Source: Oscillospiraceae bacterium (GTDB lineage Bacteria > Bacillota > Clostridia > Oscillospirales > Acutalibacteraceae). From it: DNA of 64,000 bases. Of the stretch, positions 22,704 through 32,202 are shown in pieces. The notes under the pieces are model-generated. The model was given only the letters and a program-made list of their open reading frames with translations, did not search any database and was not told the origin of the DNA. A program made the position numbers and the translations under genes. Location of the stretch: contig SVPI01000002.1 of NCBI GenBank assembly GCA_015065935.1, forward strand, positions 106,548 to 170,547, in the 5' to 3' direction. Every line of letters starts with the position of its first letter. Position 1 is the first letter of the stretch.

Positions 22704-24359
22704 CTAAATATTGGAAATCATATCATCAATGCGCTTAAAGCACTCTGTTTTACCTAGCACCTGCATAATTGAGCAAAGGTCGGGTGTGTTGCGCCTGCCT
22801 GTTACGGCAATGCGAAGCACGGTGCTTAAATCTCCCGCGTGGCCCTTATAGGCATCGGGATTTTGCTTATAATCCTTGGTCTGCTCGGCAAAGCCAAGGC
22901 CAGGGCAAAGACCCTTAATTTTATCAAACCAGCCCTGTCTGTCATCAGCGGGGTCATAAACGCCCTTATAAAGCTCTAAAAATGCCTTGGCATCAGCCCC
23001 CGTAATATTTTCGGGCAGGGTGTAATCGGGAACAAACAGGTTATTAAAGAAAAATGCGAAATAATCCTTTGCCTCGTTCCACTTTGCAAGGTCTTTTCGG
23101 GGCTTTGCGGCATCATCGCGGTCAATGGCAAGCATCGCCTTTGTAAAGTCGGGGTCGGCAGTTAACAGCGAATAAAAATCGCTGTCAAATTCCTTCGCCC
23201 AGGCGGTTATTTTTTCATAAACCTCGCCGCTCTTCATTCGGCTGATGCGGTTTTTGCTTACATCGGTGAGTTTTACCTCATCAAAAAGGGCGCCCGAAAC
23301 GCTCATCTTCTTAAGATTAAATTTAAAATCCTTGTACGATGCATCGGGGTTGGCGCGGCGCCAGTCCTCAAAATCAGAGGAGGCAATTGTCATTAAATAT
23401 TCAATAACACTTTCGGCTTCGTAGCCCTGCTCTGCAAAGAAATGAACGGCGGCCTCGGGGTCTTTTCTCTTTGAAATCTTGCGCTTTGCGCCGTTGTCCA
23501 GCTTCATAATGGGAGAAACGTGGGCAAATTTAGGCACCTTAAAGCCAAGGGTTTTAAAAAGCTGAATGTGCTTCGGTACCGAGGAAATCCACTCATCGCC
23601 ACGAATTACGTGTGTTGTGTGCATAAGGTGGTCATCAATAGCGTGAGCAAAATGGTAGGTGGGTATACCATCAGATTTAAGAAGAACAAAATCCTCATCG
23701 TTTTCGGGCATCTCAATTTTGCCCTTAATGGCATCCTCAAAAATAACCTTGTTTTCCTCACTGCCCATTGATTTAAGGCGGATAACATAGGGCTTGCCCT
23801 CGTTTATAAGCTTTTCGGCTTCCTCGAAGGTTATATCCCTGTGTTTTGCCCACTTGCCGTGGTAGCCTGTCCTGATTTTGGCGGCCTCCTGCTGGTTTCT
23901 TACAGCCTCTAACTCCTCTGCAGTGCAAAAGCAGGGATAGGCAAGACCCTCCTTTATCAGCTTTTTAACAAAGGTCTGATAAATTTCGGCGCGGTGGCTT
24001 TGCTGATAGGGGCCGTAATCACCCTTTTCATTAGTGCCCGAAATAAAGCCCTCATCAATGGCAATGCCAAAGCGATTAAGGCCATCAATAATATTCTCAA
24101 TGCCGCCCTCAATTTCCCTTTTCTTATCGGTGTCCTCAATGCGGGTAAAGAAAACGCCGCCTGTTGAGGTTGCGGTAATGCGGTTTACAAGCGCCGCAAA
24201 AAGGGTGCCTAAATGAAGATATCCTGTGGGGCTGGGCGCAACACGAACAACCCTTGCCCCCTCGGGCAAATTCCTGGCGGGGTAAAGGTTTTCATAGAAA
24301 TCAGGTGTTTTGTTAATATCGGGCAGCAAAAGCTCTGCCATTTTTTCGTTTTGGGTCAT
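22704..24359 (-). CDS. gltX: Glutamyl-tRNA synthetase
   Basis: A 551-residue class I synthetase, longer than the common form of about 485 residues because of an N-terminal extension of roughly 35 residues. It has the APSPTGYLHLGTLFAA (HIGH) motif, the TRIEDTDKKR motif and KISKRKDPEA as KMSKS. It charges tRNA-Glu. Sitting beside glnS, it is probably discriminating (inference). Confidence 0.95.
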   Translation of the reverse strand: MTQNEKMAELLLPDINKTPDFYENLYPARNLPEGARVVRVAPSPTGYLHLGTLFAALVNRITATSTGGVFFTRIEDTDKKREIEGGIENIIDGLNRFGIAIDEGFISGTNEKGDYGPYQQSHRAEIYQTFVKKLIKEGLAYPCFCTAEELEAVRNQQEAAKIRTGYHGKWAKHRDITFEEAEKLINEGKPYVIRLKSMGSEENKVIFEDAIKGKIEMPENDEDFVLLKSDGIPTYHFAHAIDDHLMHTTHVIRGDEWISSVPKHIQLFKTLGFKVPKFAHVSPIMKLDNGAKRKISKRKDPEAAVHFFAEQGYEAESVIEYLMTIASSDFEDWRRANPDASYKDFKFNLKKMSVSGALFDEVKLTDVSKNRISRMKSGEVYEKITAWAKEFDSDFYSLLTADPDFTKAMLAIDRDDAAKPRKDLAKWNEAKDYFAFFFNNLFVPDYTLPENITGADAKAFLELYKGVYDPADDRQGWFDKIKGLCPGLGFAEQTKDYKQNPDAYKGHAGDLSTVLRIAVTGRRNTPDLCSIMQVLGKTECFKRIDDMISNI

Positions 24360-24386
24360 TGCCTTAAAACTCCTATGGGAAATATA

Positions 24387-24842
24387 TTACTGATTTTTAA
24401 GCAGCTTATTAAGCTCACTCATAAAGGTGTTAATATCCTTAAACTGGCGATAAACCGAGGCGAAGCGAACATAGGCTACCTCATCAACAGCCTTTAATTT
24501 ATCCATAACAAGCTCGCCTATTTTTTCCGAGGTTACCTCGCGGTCTAAAGTGTTCTGAATGGTGGTTTCAATCTCGTCAATCATGCTTTCCATCTGGTCA
24601 ATGGAAACAGGGCGCTTTTCGCAGGCGCGAAGCATACCTGTTAAAAGCTTATCGCGATTAAAGGTTTCACGGGTTTTATCCTTCTTTATAACCATAATGG
24701 GCAGGGATTCAATCTGCTCATAGGTTGTAAAGCGCTTGGTGCAGTTAAGGCACTCTCTCCTGCGGCGAATTTTTTCGCCCTCATCGGTAGGTCTACTATC
24801 AATTACCTTGCTTTCTTCAAAACCGCAATATGGACATTTCAT
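24387..24842 (-). CDS. nrdR: Transcriptional repressor NrdR
   Basis: The start is moved to ATG 24842 ([10 protein letters not shown]), giving the standard 151 residues. The N-terminal zinc ribbon is CPYC...CLNC, followed by RFTTYE and an ATP-cone domain ([20 protein letters not shown]). NrdR senses ATP/dATP and represses ribonucleotide reductase genes; none lies in this window. A promoter TTGCGT-17-TAAAAT (24878-24906) is present. Confidence 0.95.
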   Translation of the reverse strand: MKCPYCGFEESKVIDSRPTDEGEKIRRRRECLNCTKRFTTYEQIESLPIMVIKKDKTRETFNRDKLLTGMLRACEKRPVSIDQMESMIDEIETTIQNTLDREVTSEKIGELVMDKLKAVDEVAYVRFASVYRQFKDINTFMSELNKLLKNQ

Positions 24843-24877
24843 AACATTTGGTCCACCTTTCAATAATTATTCATTTT

Positions 24878-24906
24878 ATTTTACCATATATAGTATTAAA
24901 ACGCAA
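24878..24906 (-). promoter_or_regulatory. Promoter of nrdR
   Basis: Minus strand TTGCGT (24901-24906), 17-base spacer, TAAAAT (24878-24883). Confidence 0.6.
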
Positions 24907-24980
24907 GAAAAAAGGGGAATTTTAACAAGTTTTAATTCATATAATTTAACAAAAACGCAAAAAGAAAGGAAGGAAAAACC

Positions 24981-25907
24981 GTGAACGCCTTTTTTCCTGA
25001 GGGTTGGCTTACCGCCTCCCGCCAAAACCGTAAAAACACCTTTACTCCATCTTTTTTAAGTGAGGCTGTAAAAACAGGGGAAATTTTAGAAAGTGTGGCC
25101 TATGTTTGTGACAGTGAACACAATTTGCTGGTTGATTTAGGCTCTGTAAAGGGCATTATCCCCCGCGAGGAGGGGGCCATTGGAATAAAGGAAAATTCCA
25201 CCCGCGATATCGCCCTTATCTCCCGCGTGGGAAAGCCTGTTTGCTTTGTTGTCGATGAGCTCGCAAGTGATGAAAACGGCAAACTTGTGGCAATGCTGTC
25301 AAGACGGAAAGCCCAGGAAAAATGTCGCGCAGAATTTTTATCAACCCTTATAAAGGGGGATGTTATCGGCGCTAAAATAACCCACCTTGAATCCTTCGGT
25401 GCCTTTTGTGATATCGGCTGCGGCGTGCCGGCGCTGCTACCTATTGATTCTATTTCGGTCTCCCGCATTTCTCACCCTAAAGACCGTTTTAAGGTTGGGG
25501 ATGATATTAAAGCGGTTGTTAAGGATATTTCCGCCGACGGTAAAATAACGCTGACCCACAAGGAACTCCTTGGCACCTGGCAGGAAAACGCTGATTTATT
25601 TTCCGTTGGGCAGACTGTGACAGGTGTTGTGCGCTCGGTTGAGGATTACGGCATTTTTGTTGAGCTTACCCCAAATCTCGCAGGCCTGGCGGAGCTTAAA
25701 AGCGGGGTTAAGGTGGGAGATTTGGCAGGGGTTTACATTAAAAACATAATGAGCGATAAAATGAAGGTTAAACTTATTATTATTGACTCTTTTTCGGGAG
25801 ATTATTCACCCGAAATAACATATTTTAATTTTGATAACCATATCGACCGCTTTGATTATTCCCCCGAAAGCTGCAAAAGAAAAATTTTCACTGATTTTAA
25901 TGCTTAA
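24981..25907 (+). CDS. S1 RNA-binding domain protein (short RpsA-like)
   Basis: A 308-residue protein starting at GTG 24981 after GGAAGG. A degenerate first S1-like domain spans about 33-110 (LLVDLGSVKGIIPREEGA). Clear S1 domains follow at about 123-195 (KGDVIGAKITHLESFGAFCDIG) and 206-270 (VGQTVTGVVRSVEDYGIFVEL). It belongs with the shortened ribosomal protein S1 homologues of Clostridia, which bind mRNA or act in RNA turnover. It stands alone. Confidence 0.8.
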   Translation: MNAFFPEGWLTASRQNRKNTFTPSFLSEAVKTGEILESVAYVCDSEHNLLVDLGSVKGIIPREEGAIGIKENSTRDIALISRVGKPVCFVVDELASDENGKLVAMLSRRKAQEKCRAEFLSTLIKGDVIGAKITHLESFGAFCDIGCGVPALLPIDSISVSRISHPKDRFKVGDDIKAVVKDISADGKITLTHKELLGTWQENADLFSVGQTVTGVVRSVEDYGIFVELTPNLAGLAELKSGVKVGDLAGVYIKNIMSDKMKVKLIIIDSFSGDYSPEITYFNFDNHIDRFDYSPESCKRKIFTDFNA

Positions 25908-25910
25908 TCA

Positions 25911-25939
25911 TTGAAAATTTAGGTTTGAAGGAGTATAAT
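25911..25939 (+). promoter_or_regulatory. Promoter of the mrp gene
   Basis: TTGAAA (25911-25916), 17-base spacer, TATAAT (25934-25939). Confidence 0.75.
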
Positions 25940-25981
25940 AATAAAACAATACTGTAAGTTATTTTTTTGGAGATGTTTAAA

Positions 25982-26827
25982 TTGGCAGAAGAAAGAAAAT
26001 GTAACAGCACCTCCTGCGACGGTAATTGCGCAGGCTGCAAAAGTGCAAAAAAGGAGCCCGCTTCCCTTTTAGAGCCCACTAACGAGTTTAACAACATTAA
26101 AAAGGTTATCGGCGTTGTAAGCGGTAAAGGCGGCGTTGGTAAATCAATGGTTTCGGCATCTCTTGCCGTTTTAATGAAGCGAAAGGGCTATGAGGTCGGC
26201 CTTCTTGATGCCGATATAACAGGTCCCTCAATTCCTAAAATGTTCGGCGTTAACGCAAGAGCAAAATCCAACGATTATGGCATTATGCCCGAAATTACCG
26301 CCTCTGGAATAAAGCTTATGTCCATAAATCTGCTTATGGAAAATGCCGAGTCCCCCGTTGTTTGGCGCGGCCCTGTTATTGCGGGCGCCGTTAAACAGTT
26401 CTGGACCGATGTTATGTGGGGCGACCTTGATTACCTCTTTATCGACTGCCCTCCCGGCACAGGCGATGTTCCCTTAACCGTTTTTCAGTCCATTCCCCTT
26501 GATGGCATTGTTATTGTAACCTCCCCGCAGGACCTTGTTTCTTTAATTGTTAAAAAGGCCTATAATATGGCAAAAATGATGAACATTCCCGTTCTTGGAA
26601 TAGTTGAAAATATGAGCTATGTTAAATGCCCCGACTGCGGCAAGGAGTTCCGCATTTTTGGCAAAAGCGACGTGATGAGCATTGCTAAAGAACTTAGTGT
26701 ACCCCTCCTTGATAAAATGCCTATCGATACCTCCCTTGCGGCTTTAAGCGATGCAGGCGATATTGAAAAGCTTAACACAAATTACCTCGACAACACCGCA
26801 AATGTTGTGGAAGAGAAAATTAAATAA
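25982..26827 (+). CDS. Mrp/NBP35-type Fe-S carrier ATPase
   Basis: The track start at 25967 lies on the ribosome site; TTG 25982 (MAEERKCNST) has GGAG nine bases upstream and gives 281 residues. A cysteine-rich N-terminus (CNSTSCDGNCAGC) precedes the deviant Walker A, GVVSGKGGVGKS. A CPDC motif typical of NBP35/ApbC dimers lies near the C-terminus. The protein binds and transfers a bridging 4Fe-4S cluster to apo-enzymes. An Fe-S supplier suits a genome rich in ferredoxin enzymes. Confidence 0.9.
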   Translation: MAEERKCNSTSCDGNCAGCKSAKKEPASLLEPTNEFNNIKKVIGVVSGKGGVGKSMVSASLAVLMKRKGYEVGLLDADITGPSIPKMFGVNARAKSNDYGIMPEITASGIKLMSINLLMENAESPVVWRGPVIAGAVKQFWTDVMWGDLDYLFIDCPPGTGDVPLTVFQSIPLDGIVIVTSPQDLVSLIVKKAYNMAKMMNIPVLGIVENMSYVKCPDCGKEFRIFGKSDVMSIAKELSVPLLDKMPIDTSLAALSDAGDIEKLNTNYLDNTANVVEEKIK

Positions 26828-26830
26828 AAT

Positions 26831-26864
26831 TAAAAGAGCCTGGCTTTCACCAAGCTCTTTTTCT
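26831..26864. terminator. Convergent terminator between mrp and the CBS/CorC gene
   Basis: AAAAGAGCCTGG pairs imperfectly with CCAAGCTCTTTT around CTTTCA, with T and A tracts for both strands. Confidence 0.7.
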
Positions 26865-28285
26865 TATTCTTTATCCTTTTTCCTGGGCTTTTCGTCGGTT
26901 TCTTCCTCGGTTTCTTCTTCGGGGAGAAGCTCAACCTTAACCCGCTCTATTCTTCTTTCATCCACCTCTAAAACGGTAAATAAAAGGCGCTCGTAGGTAA
27001 CCTGAGGATGCTCATCTTCGCCGGGGATTCGGCCAAGCTCCGACATAATATAGCCGCCGATGGTGTCATATTCGCCCTCGGGAAGCTGAATTCCAAAGAC
27101 CTCGGTAAGTTCCTCAATATCGGTGGTGCCGTCGAAGGTGTAGGTGGTTTCATTCACCTGCTCAAACTCCTCATCCTCGTTATCATATTCATCCTGCATA
27201 TTACCAACAATGGATTCAAGCAGGTCCTCAATGGTAACAAGGCCGGCGATGCCGCCATACTCATCGCAGACAAAAATCATCTGAAGGCGCTTTTCGGTCA
27301 TTTCATTAAATAAATCGCCGCAGCGCTTTGACTCGGGAACAAACTCTGCCGAACGCATTAAATCGGCAATTTTTACTTCGCTTGGAACGCGCTTTCCAAC
27401 ATAGGGCAGTAAATCCTTAACATAGATAATACCCTTAATGTTATCAAGCTCTTCCTCAAAAACGGGGAGTCTTGAATAACCCGCCTCAACGGTCTTTTCA
27501 ATAACATCGGAAATTTTATCGTTAATTTCAACCGCCTCAATATCGGTTCTGTGTGTCATAACGTCGGCGGCAACAATATCATCGAATTCGAAAATATTGT
27601 TAATCATTTCCTTTTGGCTTTCCTCAATAACGCCCTTTTCCTCACCGGCATCAACCATCATTCGGATTTCTTCCTCGGTCATTGTTTCCTCGCTTGCATT
27701 GGGGTCAAAGCCAAAGAGGCGAACAACAAGGTTGGTTGAAAAGGAAAGAAGCTTAATAAAGGGCTTCATTGCGCTTTTAATAAAGAGCAAAATGCCCACA
27801 ACGGCAAAGGAAATTTTCTCTCCGCACTGCATTGCAATGCGTTTGGGAGCAAGCTCGCCCAGCACCAAAGAGAAAAACGAAATAATAATTGTTACAAGCA
27901 CCAGCGAAACGCCCGAAATAAGACTTGCGGGAACATTTGGCAGCCAGCCGCTTATAATATTTGCCAGGGGCTCTGAAAAGTTTTCGGCAGCCGAAGCAGA
28001 GGTTAAAAAGCCTGCTAAGGTTACGCCGATTTGAATAGTTGATAAAAAGCTTGAAGGATTTTCTACAAGGGCTAAAACCTTTTTGGCCTTTTTATTGCCC
28101 TCCTCTGCCATTTTTTGCAGCTTAACATCGTTTAGGGAAATTATGGCAATTTCACTCATTGCAAAAAATGCATTAACTAAAATAAGGCAGAACAATAAAA
28201 CAATTTTCCAAATTAAATCTGAGGGCTCACTGCCGGCTGCAGCTACCTCCATAATATAATTCGCAGGCCCGGGGTCATCTAACAT
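26864..28285 (-). CDS. CNNM/HlyC-CorC family membrane protein
   Basis: A 473-residue protein with an N-terminal DUF21 region of four membrane helices (about 25-190). Two CBS domains follow (about 225-350; MTHRTDIEAVE... YSRLPVFEEE). A C-terminal CorC/HlyC transporter-associated domain comes next, then a charged Lys/Glu tail. Members transport or sense divalent cations, notably magnesium efflux; the haemolysin label is historical. It has a GGAG ribosome site ten bases before ATG and is monocistronic. Confidence 0.9.
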   Translation of the reverse strand: MLDDPGPANYIMEVAAAGSEPSDLIWKIVLLFCLILVNAFFAMSEIAIISLNDVKLQKMAEEGNKKAKKVLALVENPSSFLSTIQIGVTLAGFLTSASAAENFSEPLANIISGWLPNVPASLISGVSLVLVTIIISFFSLVLGELAPKRIAMQCGEKISFAVVGILLFIKSAMKPFIKLLSFSTNLVVRLFGFDPNASEETMTEEEIRMMVDAGEEKGVIEESQKEMINNIFEFDDIVAADVMTHRTDIEAVEINDKISDVIEKTVEAGYSRLPVFEEELDNIKGIIYVKDLLPYVGKRVPSEVKIADLMRSAEFVPESKRCGDLFNEMTEKRLQMIFVCDEYGGIAGLVTIEDLLESIVGNMQDEYDNEDEEFEQVNETTYTFDGTTDIEELTEVFGIQLPEGEYDTIGGYIMSELGRIPGEDEHPQVTYERLLFTVLEVDERRIERVKVELLPEEETEEETDEKPRKKDKE

Positions 28286-28426
28286 TTTGTCATTTCTCCA
28301 TTCGTTTTTAAACTTTTTTATTTTGAAAGGTGCAAAATAAGCACAATTTCAATAGTAACATATTATACCGAAATTGTAAAAATGTCAAGTTTTCCTTTAA
28401 AATGCCACGTTTTTATATGTAAAATA

Positions 28427-28480
28427 TTGTTAAATTTTTAATAATTTCCTATTTACTTATGAAATCAAATATATTATAAT
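28427..28480 (+). promoter_or_regulatory. Rex-like operator and promoter of nifJ
   Basis: TTGTTAAATTTTTAATAA (28427-28444) matches the Rex consensus TTGTTAA-N4-TTAACAA at all but one defined position. Seven bases later comes TTTACT (28452-28457), and after 17 bases TATAAT (28475-28480). Rex is the NADH/NAD+-responsive repressor of fermentative genes. The same spacing recurs upstream of the hydrogenase operon. Confidence 0.6.
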
Positions 28481-28553
28481 ATATTTGTATGATTTTGTCG
28501 TACGCTTTTTTGTTGTGCGCAAAACAGCGAATATAAAAGGAGGATAAAAATCC

Positions 28554-31500
28554 ATGGCAAGAAAATTCAAAACTATGGACGGTAACAACGCTGCGGCTTA
28601 TGTGTCCTATGCGTTCACTGAAGTAGCAGGTATCTATCCTATTACCCCGTCCAGCCCTATGGCAGACTATGTTGACCAGTGGTCAGCACAGGGTGTTAAA
28701 AACATTTTCGGCACAACCGTTAAGGTTTCCGAAATGCAGTCCGAAGCAGGTGCTGCAGGTACAGTTCACGGCTCTCTTAACGCCGGTGCTCTTACCACAA
28801 CCTACACCGCATCTCAGGGACTTCTTCTTATGATTCCCAATATGTACAAAATCGCAGGTGAGCTTCTCCCCAGCGTTTTCCACGTTTCTGCACGTTGCGT
28901 AGCAAGCCATGCTCTTAACATTTTTGGCGACCATTCCGACGTTTATGCTTGCCGTCAGACAGGCTTTGCAATGCTGGCTGAAACCAACACACAGGAAGTT
29001 ATGGACCTCGGCGCAGTTGCACACCTTGCAACCATTAAGTCCCGTGTTCCCTTCATTAACTTCTTTGATGGCTTCCGTACCTCCCACGAAATCCAGAAGA
29101 TTCAGGTTTGGGATTACGAAGACCTTAAGGAAATGTGCGATATGGATGCTGTTAACGCATTCAGAGCTCGCGCTCTTAACCCTGAGCACCCCGTAATGCG
29201 CGGTTCTCACGAAAACGGCGATATCTTCTTCCAGCACAGAGAGGCCTGCAACAAGTATTATGATGCAGTTCCCGAAATTGTTGAAGAATATATGGACAAG
29301 GTTAACGCTAAGCTTGGCACCGACTATAAGCTGTTTAACTACTACGGCGCTCCCGATGCTGAAAAGATTATCGTAGCAATGGGCTCTATCTGCGACGTTG
29401 CAGAAGAGGTTATTGACTATATGACAGCAGCAGGCGAAAAGGTTGGTCTTGTTAAGGTTAGACTTTACCGTCCCTTCTCTGCTAAGAAATTAGTTGAGGC
29501 TATTCCCGAAACCGTAAAGAAAATTGCTGTTCTTGACAGAACCAAGGAGCCCGGCTCCCTTGGTGAGCCTTTATTCCTTGATGTTGTTGCCGCTCTTGCT
29601 GCAACCGGCAGAAAGGTTGACACCGTTATCGGCGGTCGTTACGGTCTTGGCTCTAAGGATACTCCTCCTTCAAGCATTTTTGCAGTTTATAAAGAGCTCT
29701 CTAAGGATGCTCCCAAAGCTCAGTTCACCATCGGCATCAACGATGATGTTACCGGTCTTTCCCTCCCTGAGGAAGAGGCTCCCAACACCGCAGCCGAAGG
29801 CACAATTGAATGCAAGTTCTGGGGTCTCGGCGGTGACGGTACCGTTGGCGCTAACAAGGACTCCATCAAGATTATCGGCGACCACACCGATAAATATGTT
29901 CAGGCTTACTTCCAGTACGACTCCAAGAAAACCGGTGGTATCACCATTTCTCACCTTCGTTTTGGCGATAAGCCCATTAAGAGCCCCTACTATATTAACA
30001 AAGCTGACTTCGTTGCCTGCCACAACCCCTCCTATGTAATTAAGGGTTACAAGATGGTTAACGATGTTAAACCCGGCGGCGTATTCCTTATTAACTGCCA
30101 GTGGAATCTGGACGAGCTAAATGAGCATATGCCTGCTGAAGCAAAGCGTTACATTGCTAAAAACAACATTCAGCTTTACACCGTTAACGCTATTGACCTT
30201 GCCGCACAGATTGGTTTAGGTAAGCGTACCAACACTGTTTTACAGTCTGCATTCTTCTCCCTTTCCAAGGTTCTTCCTGCTGAGGAAGCAATCGGCTATA
30301 TGAAGGAAAAGGCCCAGAAGTTTATGAAGAAGGGTAAAGAAATTGTTGAAATGAACGAGAAGGCTATTGATGCCGGTGCTTCTGCTTATGTTAAGATTGA
30401 CGTTCCCGCTGACTGGGCAAACGCAACCGATGACGTTAAGGCAGAAACCAAGGCCGATGCTTCCAAGCTCATTAAGATGGTTGACGGCATTATGAAGCCT
30501 GTTGGTCTTATGGACGGCGATTCTCTCCCCGTTTCCGCATTTATAGACCACGCTGACGGTACCTTCGAGCAGGGCGCTTCCGCACACGAAAAGCGTGGCG
30601 TTGCTGTTATGGTTCCCGAATGGAATAATGAAACCTGTATCGGTTGTAACAAGTGCGCATTTGTTTGCCCCCACGCTACCATTCGCCCCTTTGCATTATC
30701 TGCTGAGGAAAAGGCAGCTGCTCCCGCAAACACCAAATACGCTGTTAAAGAAAAGCTTGCAACCAACAAGGGTTACTCTTATACAATGACCGTTTCTCCC
30801 CTTGACTGTATGGGATGCGGCGTTTGCGTAGGCGAATGTCCCACCAACTCTCTTAAGATGGTTGCACAGTCCACCCAGCTTGCTGAGCAGGATGTATTCG
30901 ATTACTGTGTTGCTAATGTTACTGAAAAAGAAGGTCTTGCATCTGATGCAAACGTTATCTCTTCTCAGTACAAAAAGCCTCTCCTTGAGTTCTCCGGCTC
31001 CTGCGCAGGTTGTGCAGAAACCGCTTATGCCCGCCTTGTTACCCAGCTCTTTGGTGATAAGATGTACATCTCCAACGCTACCGGTTGTTCTTCTATCTGG
31101 GGCGGTCCTGCTGCTACATCTCCCTACACCGTAAACGCTAAGGGTCACGGTCCTGCTTGGGCTAACTCCCTCTTTGAGGATAACGCAGAGCACGGCTTTG
31201 GTATGTACCTCGGCCAGAAGGCTCTCCGCGATGGCCTTATTGCACAGGTTAAGGAAATGGCCGCTTCCGACAAGGCAAGCGATGAATTTAAGGCTGCAGC
31301 TGAAAATTACCTTGCAACTCTTGATGATACTAACAAAAACGCTGCCGCTACCGAGGCTCTTATTGCTGAGGTTGAGAAGGCTGCTGCACAAGGCTGTCCC
31401 ACTGCTCCTGCAATCCTCGCAAAGAAAGAATACCTTGCTAAGAAATCTATTTGGATTTTCGGTGGCGACGGTTGGGCATACGACATCGGCTTCGGCGGTG

Positions 31501-32105
31501 TTGACCACGTTCTCGCTGCAGGCGAAAATGTAAACATTATGGTATTCGATACCGAGGTTTACTCCAACACAGGCGGTCAGGCATCTAAGGCTTCTAACAT
31601 TGGCCAGGTTGCACAGTTCGCCGCTGCAGGTAAGGCAATTAACAAGAAGAGCCTTGCTGAAATCGCAATGTCCTACGGCTATGTTTACGTAGCACAAATT
31701 GCAATGGGCGCTGATATGAACCAGACCCTTAAGGCAATTAAGGAAGCTGAAGCCTACAACGGTCCTTCCATCATCATCTGCTACTCACCTTGCGAAATGC
31801 ACTCTATTAAGGGTGGTATGGTTAACTGCCAGAACGAGATGAGAAAGGCTGTTGCCTGCGGATATTGGGACCTCTTCCGTTACAACCCCGCATTAAAGGC
31901 ACAGGGCAAGAACCCCTTCACTGTTGACAGCAAGCCTGCAACTGCTGATTATAAGGAGTTCATTATGGGTGAGGCTCGTTACTCATCCCTTACCCGCTCC
32001 TTCCCCGAGCGCGCAGAGCAGCTCTTTGATAAGGCTGCTGAGGCTGCAAAGGCTCGCCGTGCTCACCTTGAAAAGCTTGTTGCCCTCTACAGCAACGAAG
32101 ACTAA
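28554..32105 (+). CDS. nifJ: Pyruvate:ferredoxin (flavodoxin) oxidoreductase
   Basis: An 1183-residue single-chain enzyme of standard length. The N-terminal pyruvate-binding half has YITPSSPMADYVDQW. A gamma-like domain follows, then two 4Fe-4S motifs (CIGCNKCAFVCPH and CMGCGVCVGECP). The C-terminal TPP domain carries the single-cluster cysteines SCAGCAETAY and the GGDGWAYDIG motif. It converts pyruvate and CoA to acetyl-CoA, CO2 and reduced ferredoxin. Codon use is strongly biased, as expected for an abundant protein. It has an AGGAGG ribosome site and its own promoter and terminator. Confidence 0.97.
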   Translation: MARKFKTMDGNNAAAYVSYAFTEVAGIYPITPSSPMADYVDQWSAQGVKNIFGTTVKVSEMQSEAGAAGTVHGSLNAGALTTTYTASQGLLLMIPNMYKIAGELLPSVFHVSARCVASHALNIFGDHSDVYACRQTGFAMLAETNTQEVMDLGAVAHLATIKSRVPFINFFDGFRTSHEIQKIQVWDYEDLKEMCDMDAVNAFRARALNPEHPVMRGSHENGDIFFQHREACNKYYDAVPEIVEEYMDKVNAKLGTDYKLFNYYGAPDAEKIIVAMGSICDVAEEVIDYMTAAGEKVGLVKVRLYRPFSAKKLVEAIPETVKKIAVLDRTKEPGSLGEPLFLDVVAALAATGRKVDTVIGGRYGLGSKDTPPSSIFAVYKELSKDAPKAQFTIGINDDVTGLSLPEEEAPNTAAEGTIECKFWGLGGDGTVGANKDSIKIIGDHTDKYVQAYFQYDSKKTGGITISHLRFGDKPIKSPYYINKADFVACHNPSYVIKGYKMVNDVKPGGVFLINCQWNLDELNEHMPAEAKRYIAKNNIQLYTVNAIDLAAQIGLGKRTNTVLQSAFFSLSKVLPAEEAIGYMKEKAQKFMKKGKEIVEMNEKAIDAGASAYVKIDVPADWANATDDVKAETKADASKLIKMVDGIMKPVGLMDGDSLPVSAFIDHADGTFEQGASAHEKRGVAVMVPEWNNETCIGCNKCAFVCPHATIRPFALSAEEKAAAPANTKYAVKEKLATNKGYSYTMTVSPLDCMGCGVCVGECPTNSLKMVAQSTQLAEQDVFDYCVANVTEKEGLASDANVISSQYKKPLLEFSGSCAGCAETAYARLVTQLFGDKMYISNATGCSSIWGGPAATSPYTVNAKGHGPAWANSLFEDNAEHGFGMYLGQKALRDGLIAQVKEMAASDKASDEFKAAAENYLATLDDTNKNAAATEALIAEVEKAAAQGCPTAPAILAKKEYLAKKSIWIFGGDGWAYDIGFGGVDHVLAAGENVNIMVFDTEVYSNTGGQASKASNIGQVAQFAAAGKAINKKSLAEIAMSYGYVYVAQIAMGADMNQTLKAIKEAEAYNGPSIIICYSPCEMHSIKGGMVNCQNEMRKAVACGYWDLFRYNPALKAQGKNPFTVDSKPATADYKEFIMGEARYSSLTRSFPERAEQLFDKAAEAAKARRAHLEKLVALYSNED

Positions 32106-32122
32106 TTAAAGGTTAAACCTAA

Positions 32123-32160
32123 AAATCCGTGGTAACGAAGGTTACCACGGATTTATTTTT
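32123..32160 (+). terminator. Terminator of nifJ
   Basis: AAATCCGTGGTAAC pairs with GTTACCACGGATTT around GAAG and is followed by ATTTTTG. Confidence 0.9.
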
Positions 32161-32166
32161 GTTTTT

Positions 32167-32202
32167 AAAATAATAAGCACCCTTTCGGGTGCTTTATTAT
32201 TT
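32167..32202. terminator. Terminator of the alpha-mannosidase operon
   Basis: AATAATAAGCACCC pairs with GGGTGCTTTATTATT (one bulge) around TTTC, with T-rich arms on both strands. It ends the minus-strand operon. Confidence 0.75.

Noticed and set aside
24387-24497. Plus-strand ORF 24213-24497 across gltX and nrdR
   Set aside because: Antisense shadow spanning two well-supported genes.
30696-31697. 333-residue minus-strand ORF inside nifJ
   Set aside because: A long antisense ORF caused by the strong codon bias of nifJ; cysteine-rich nonsense with no start signals.
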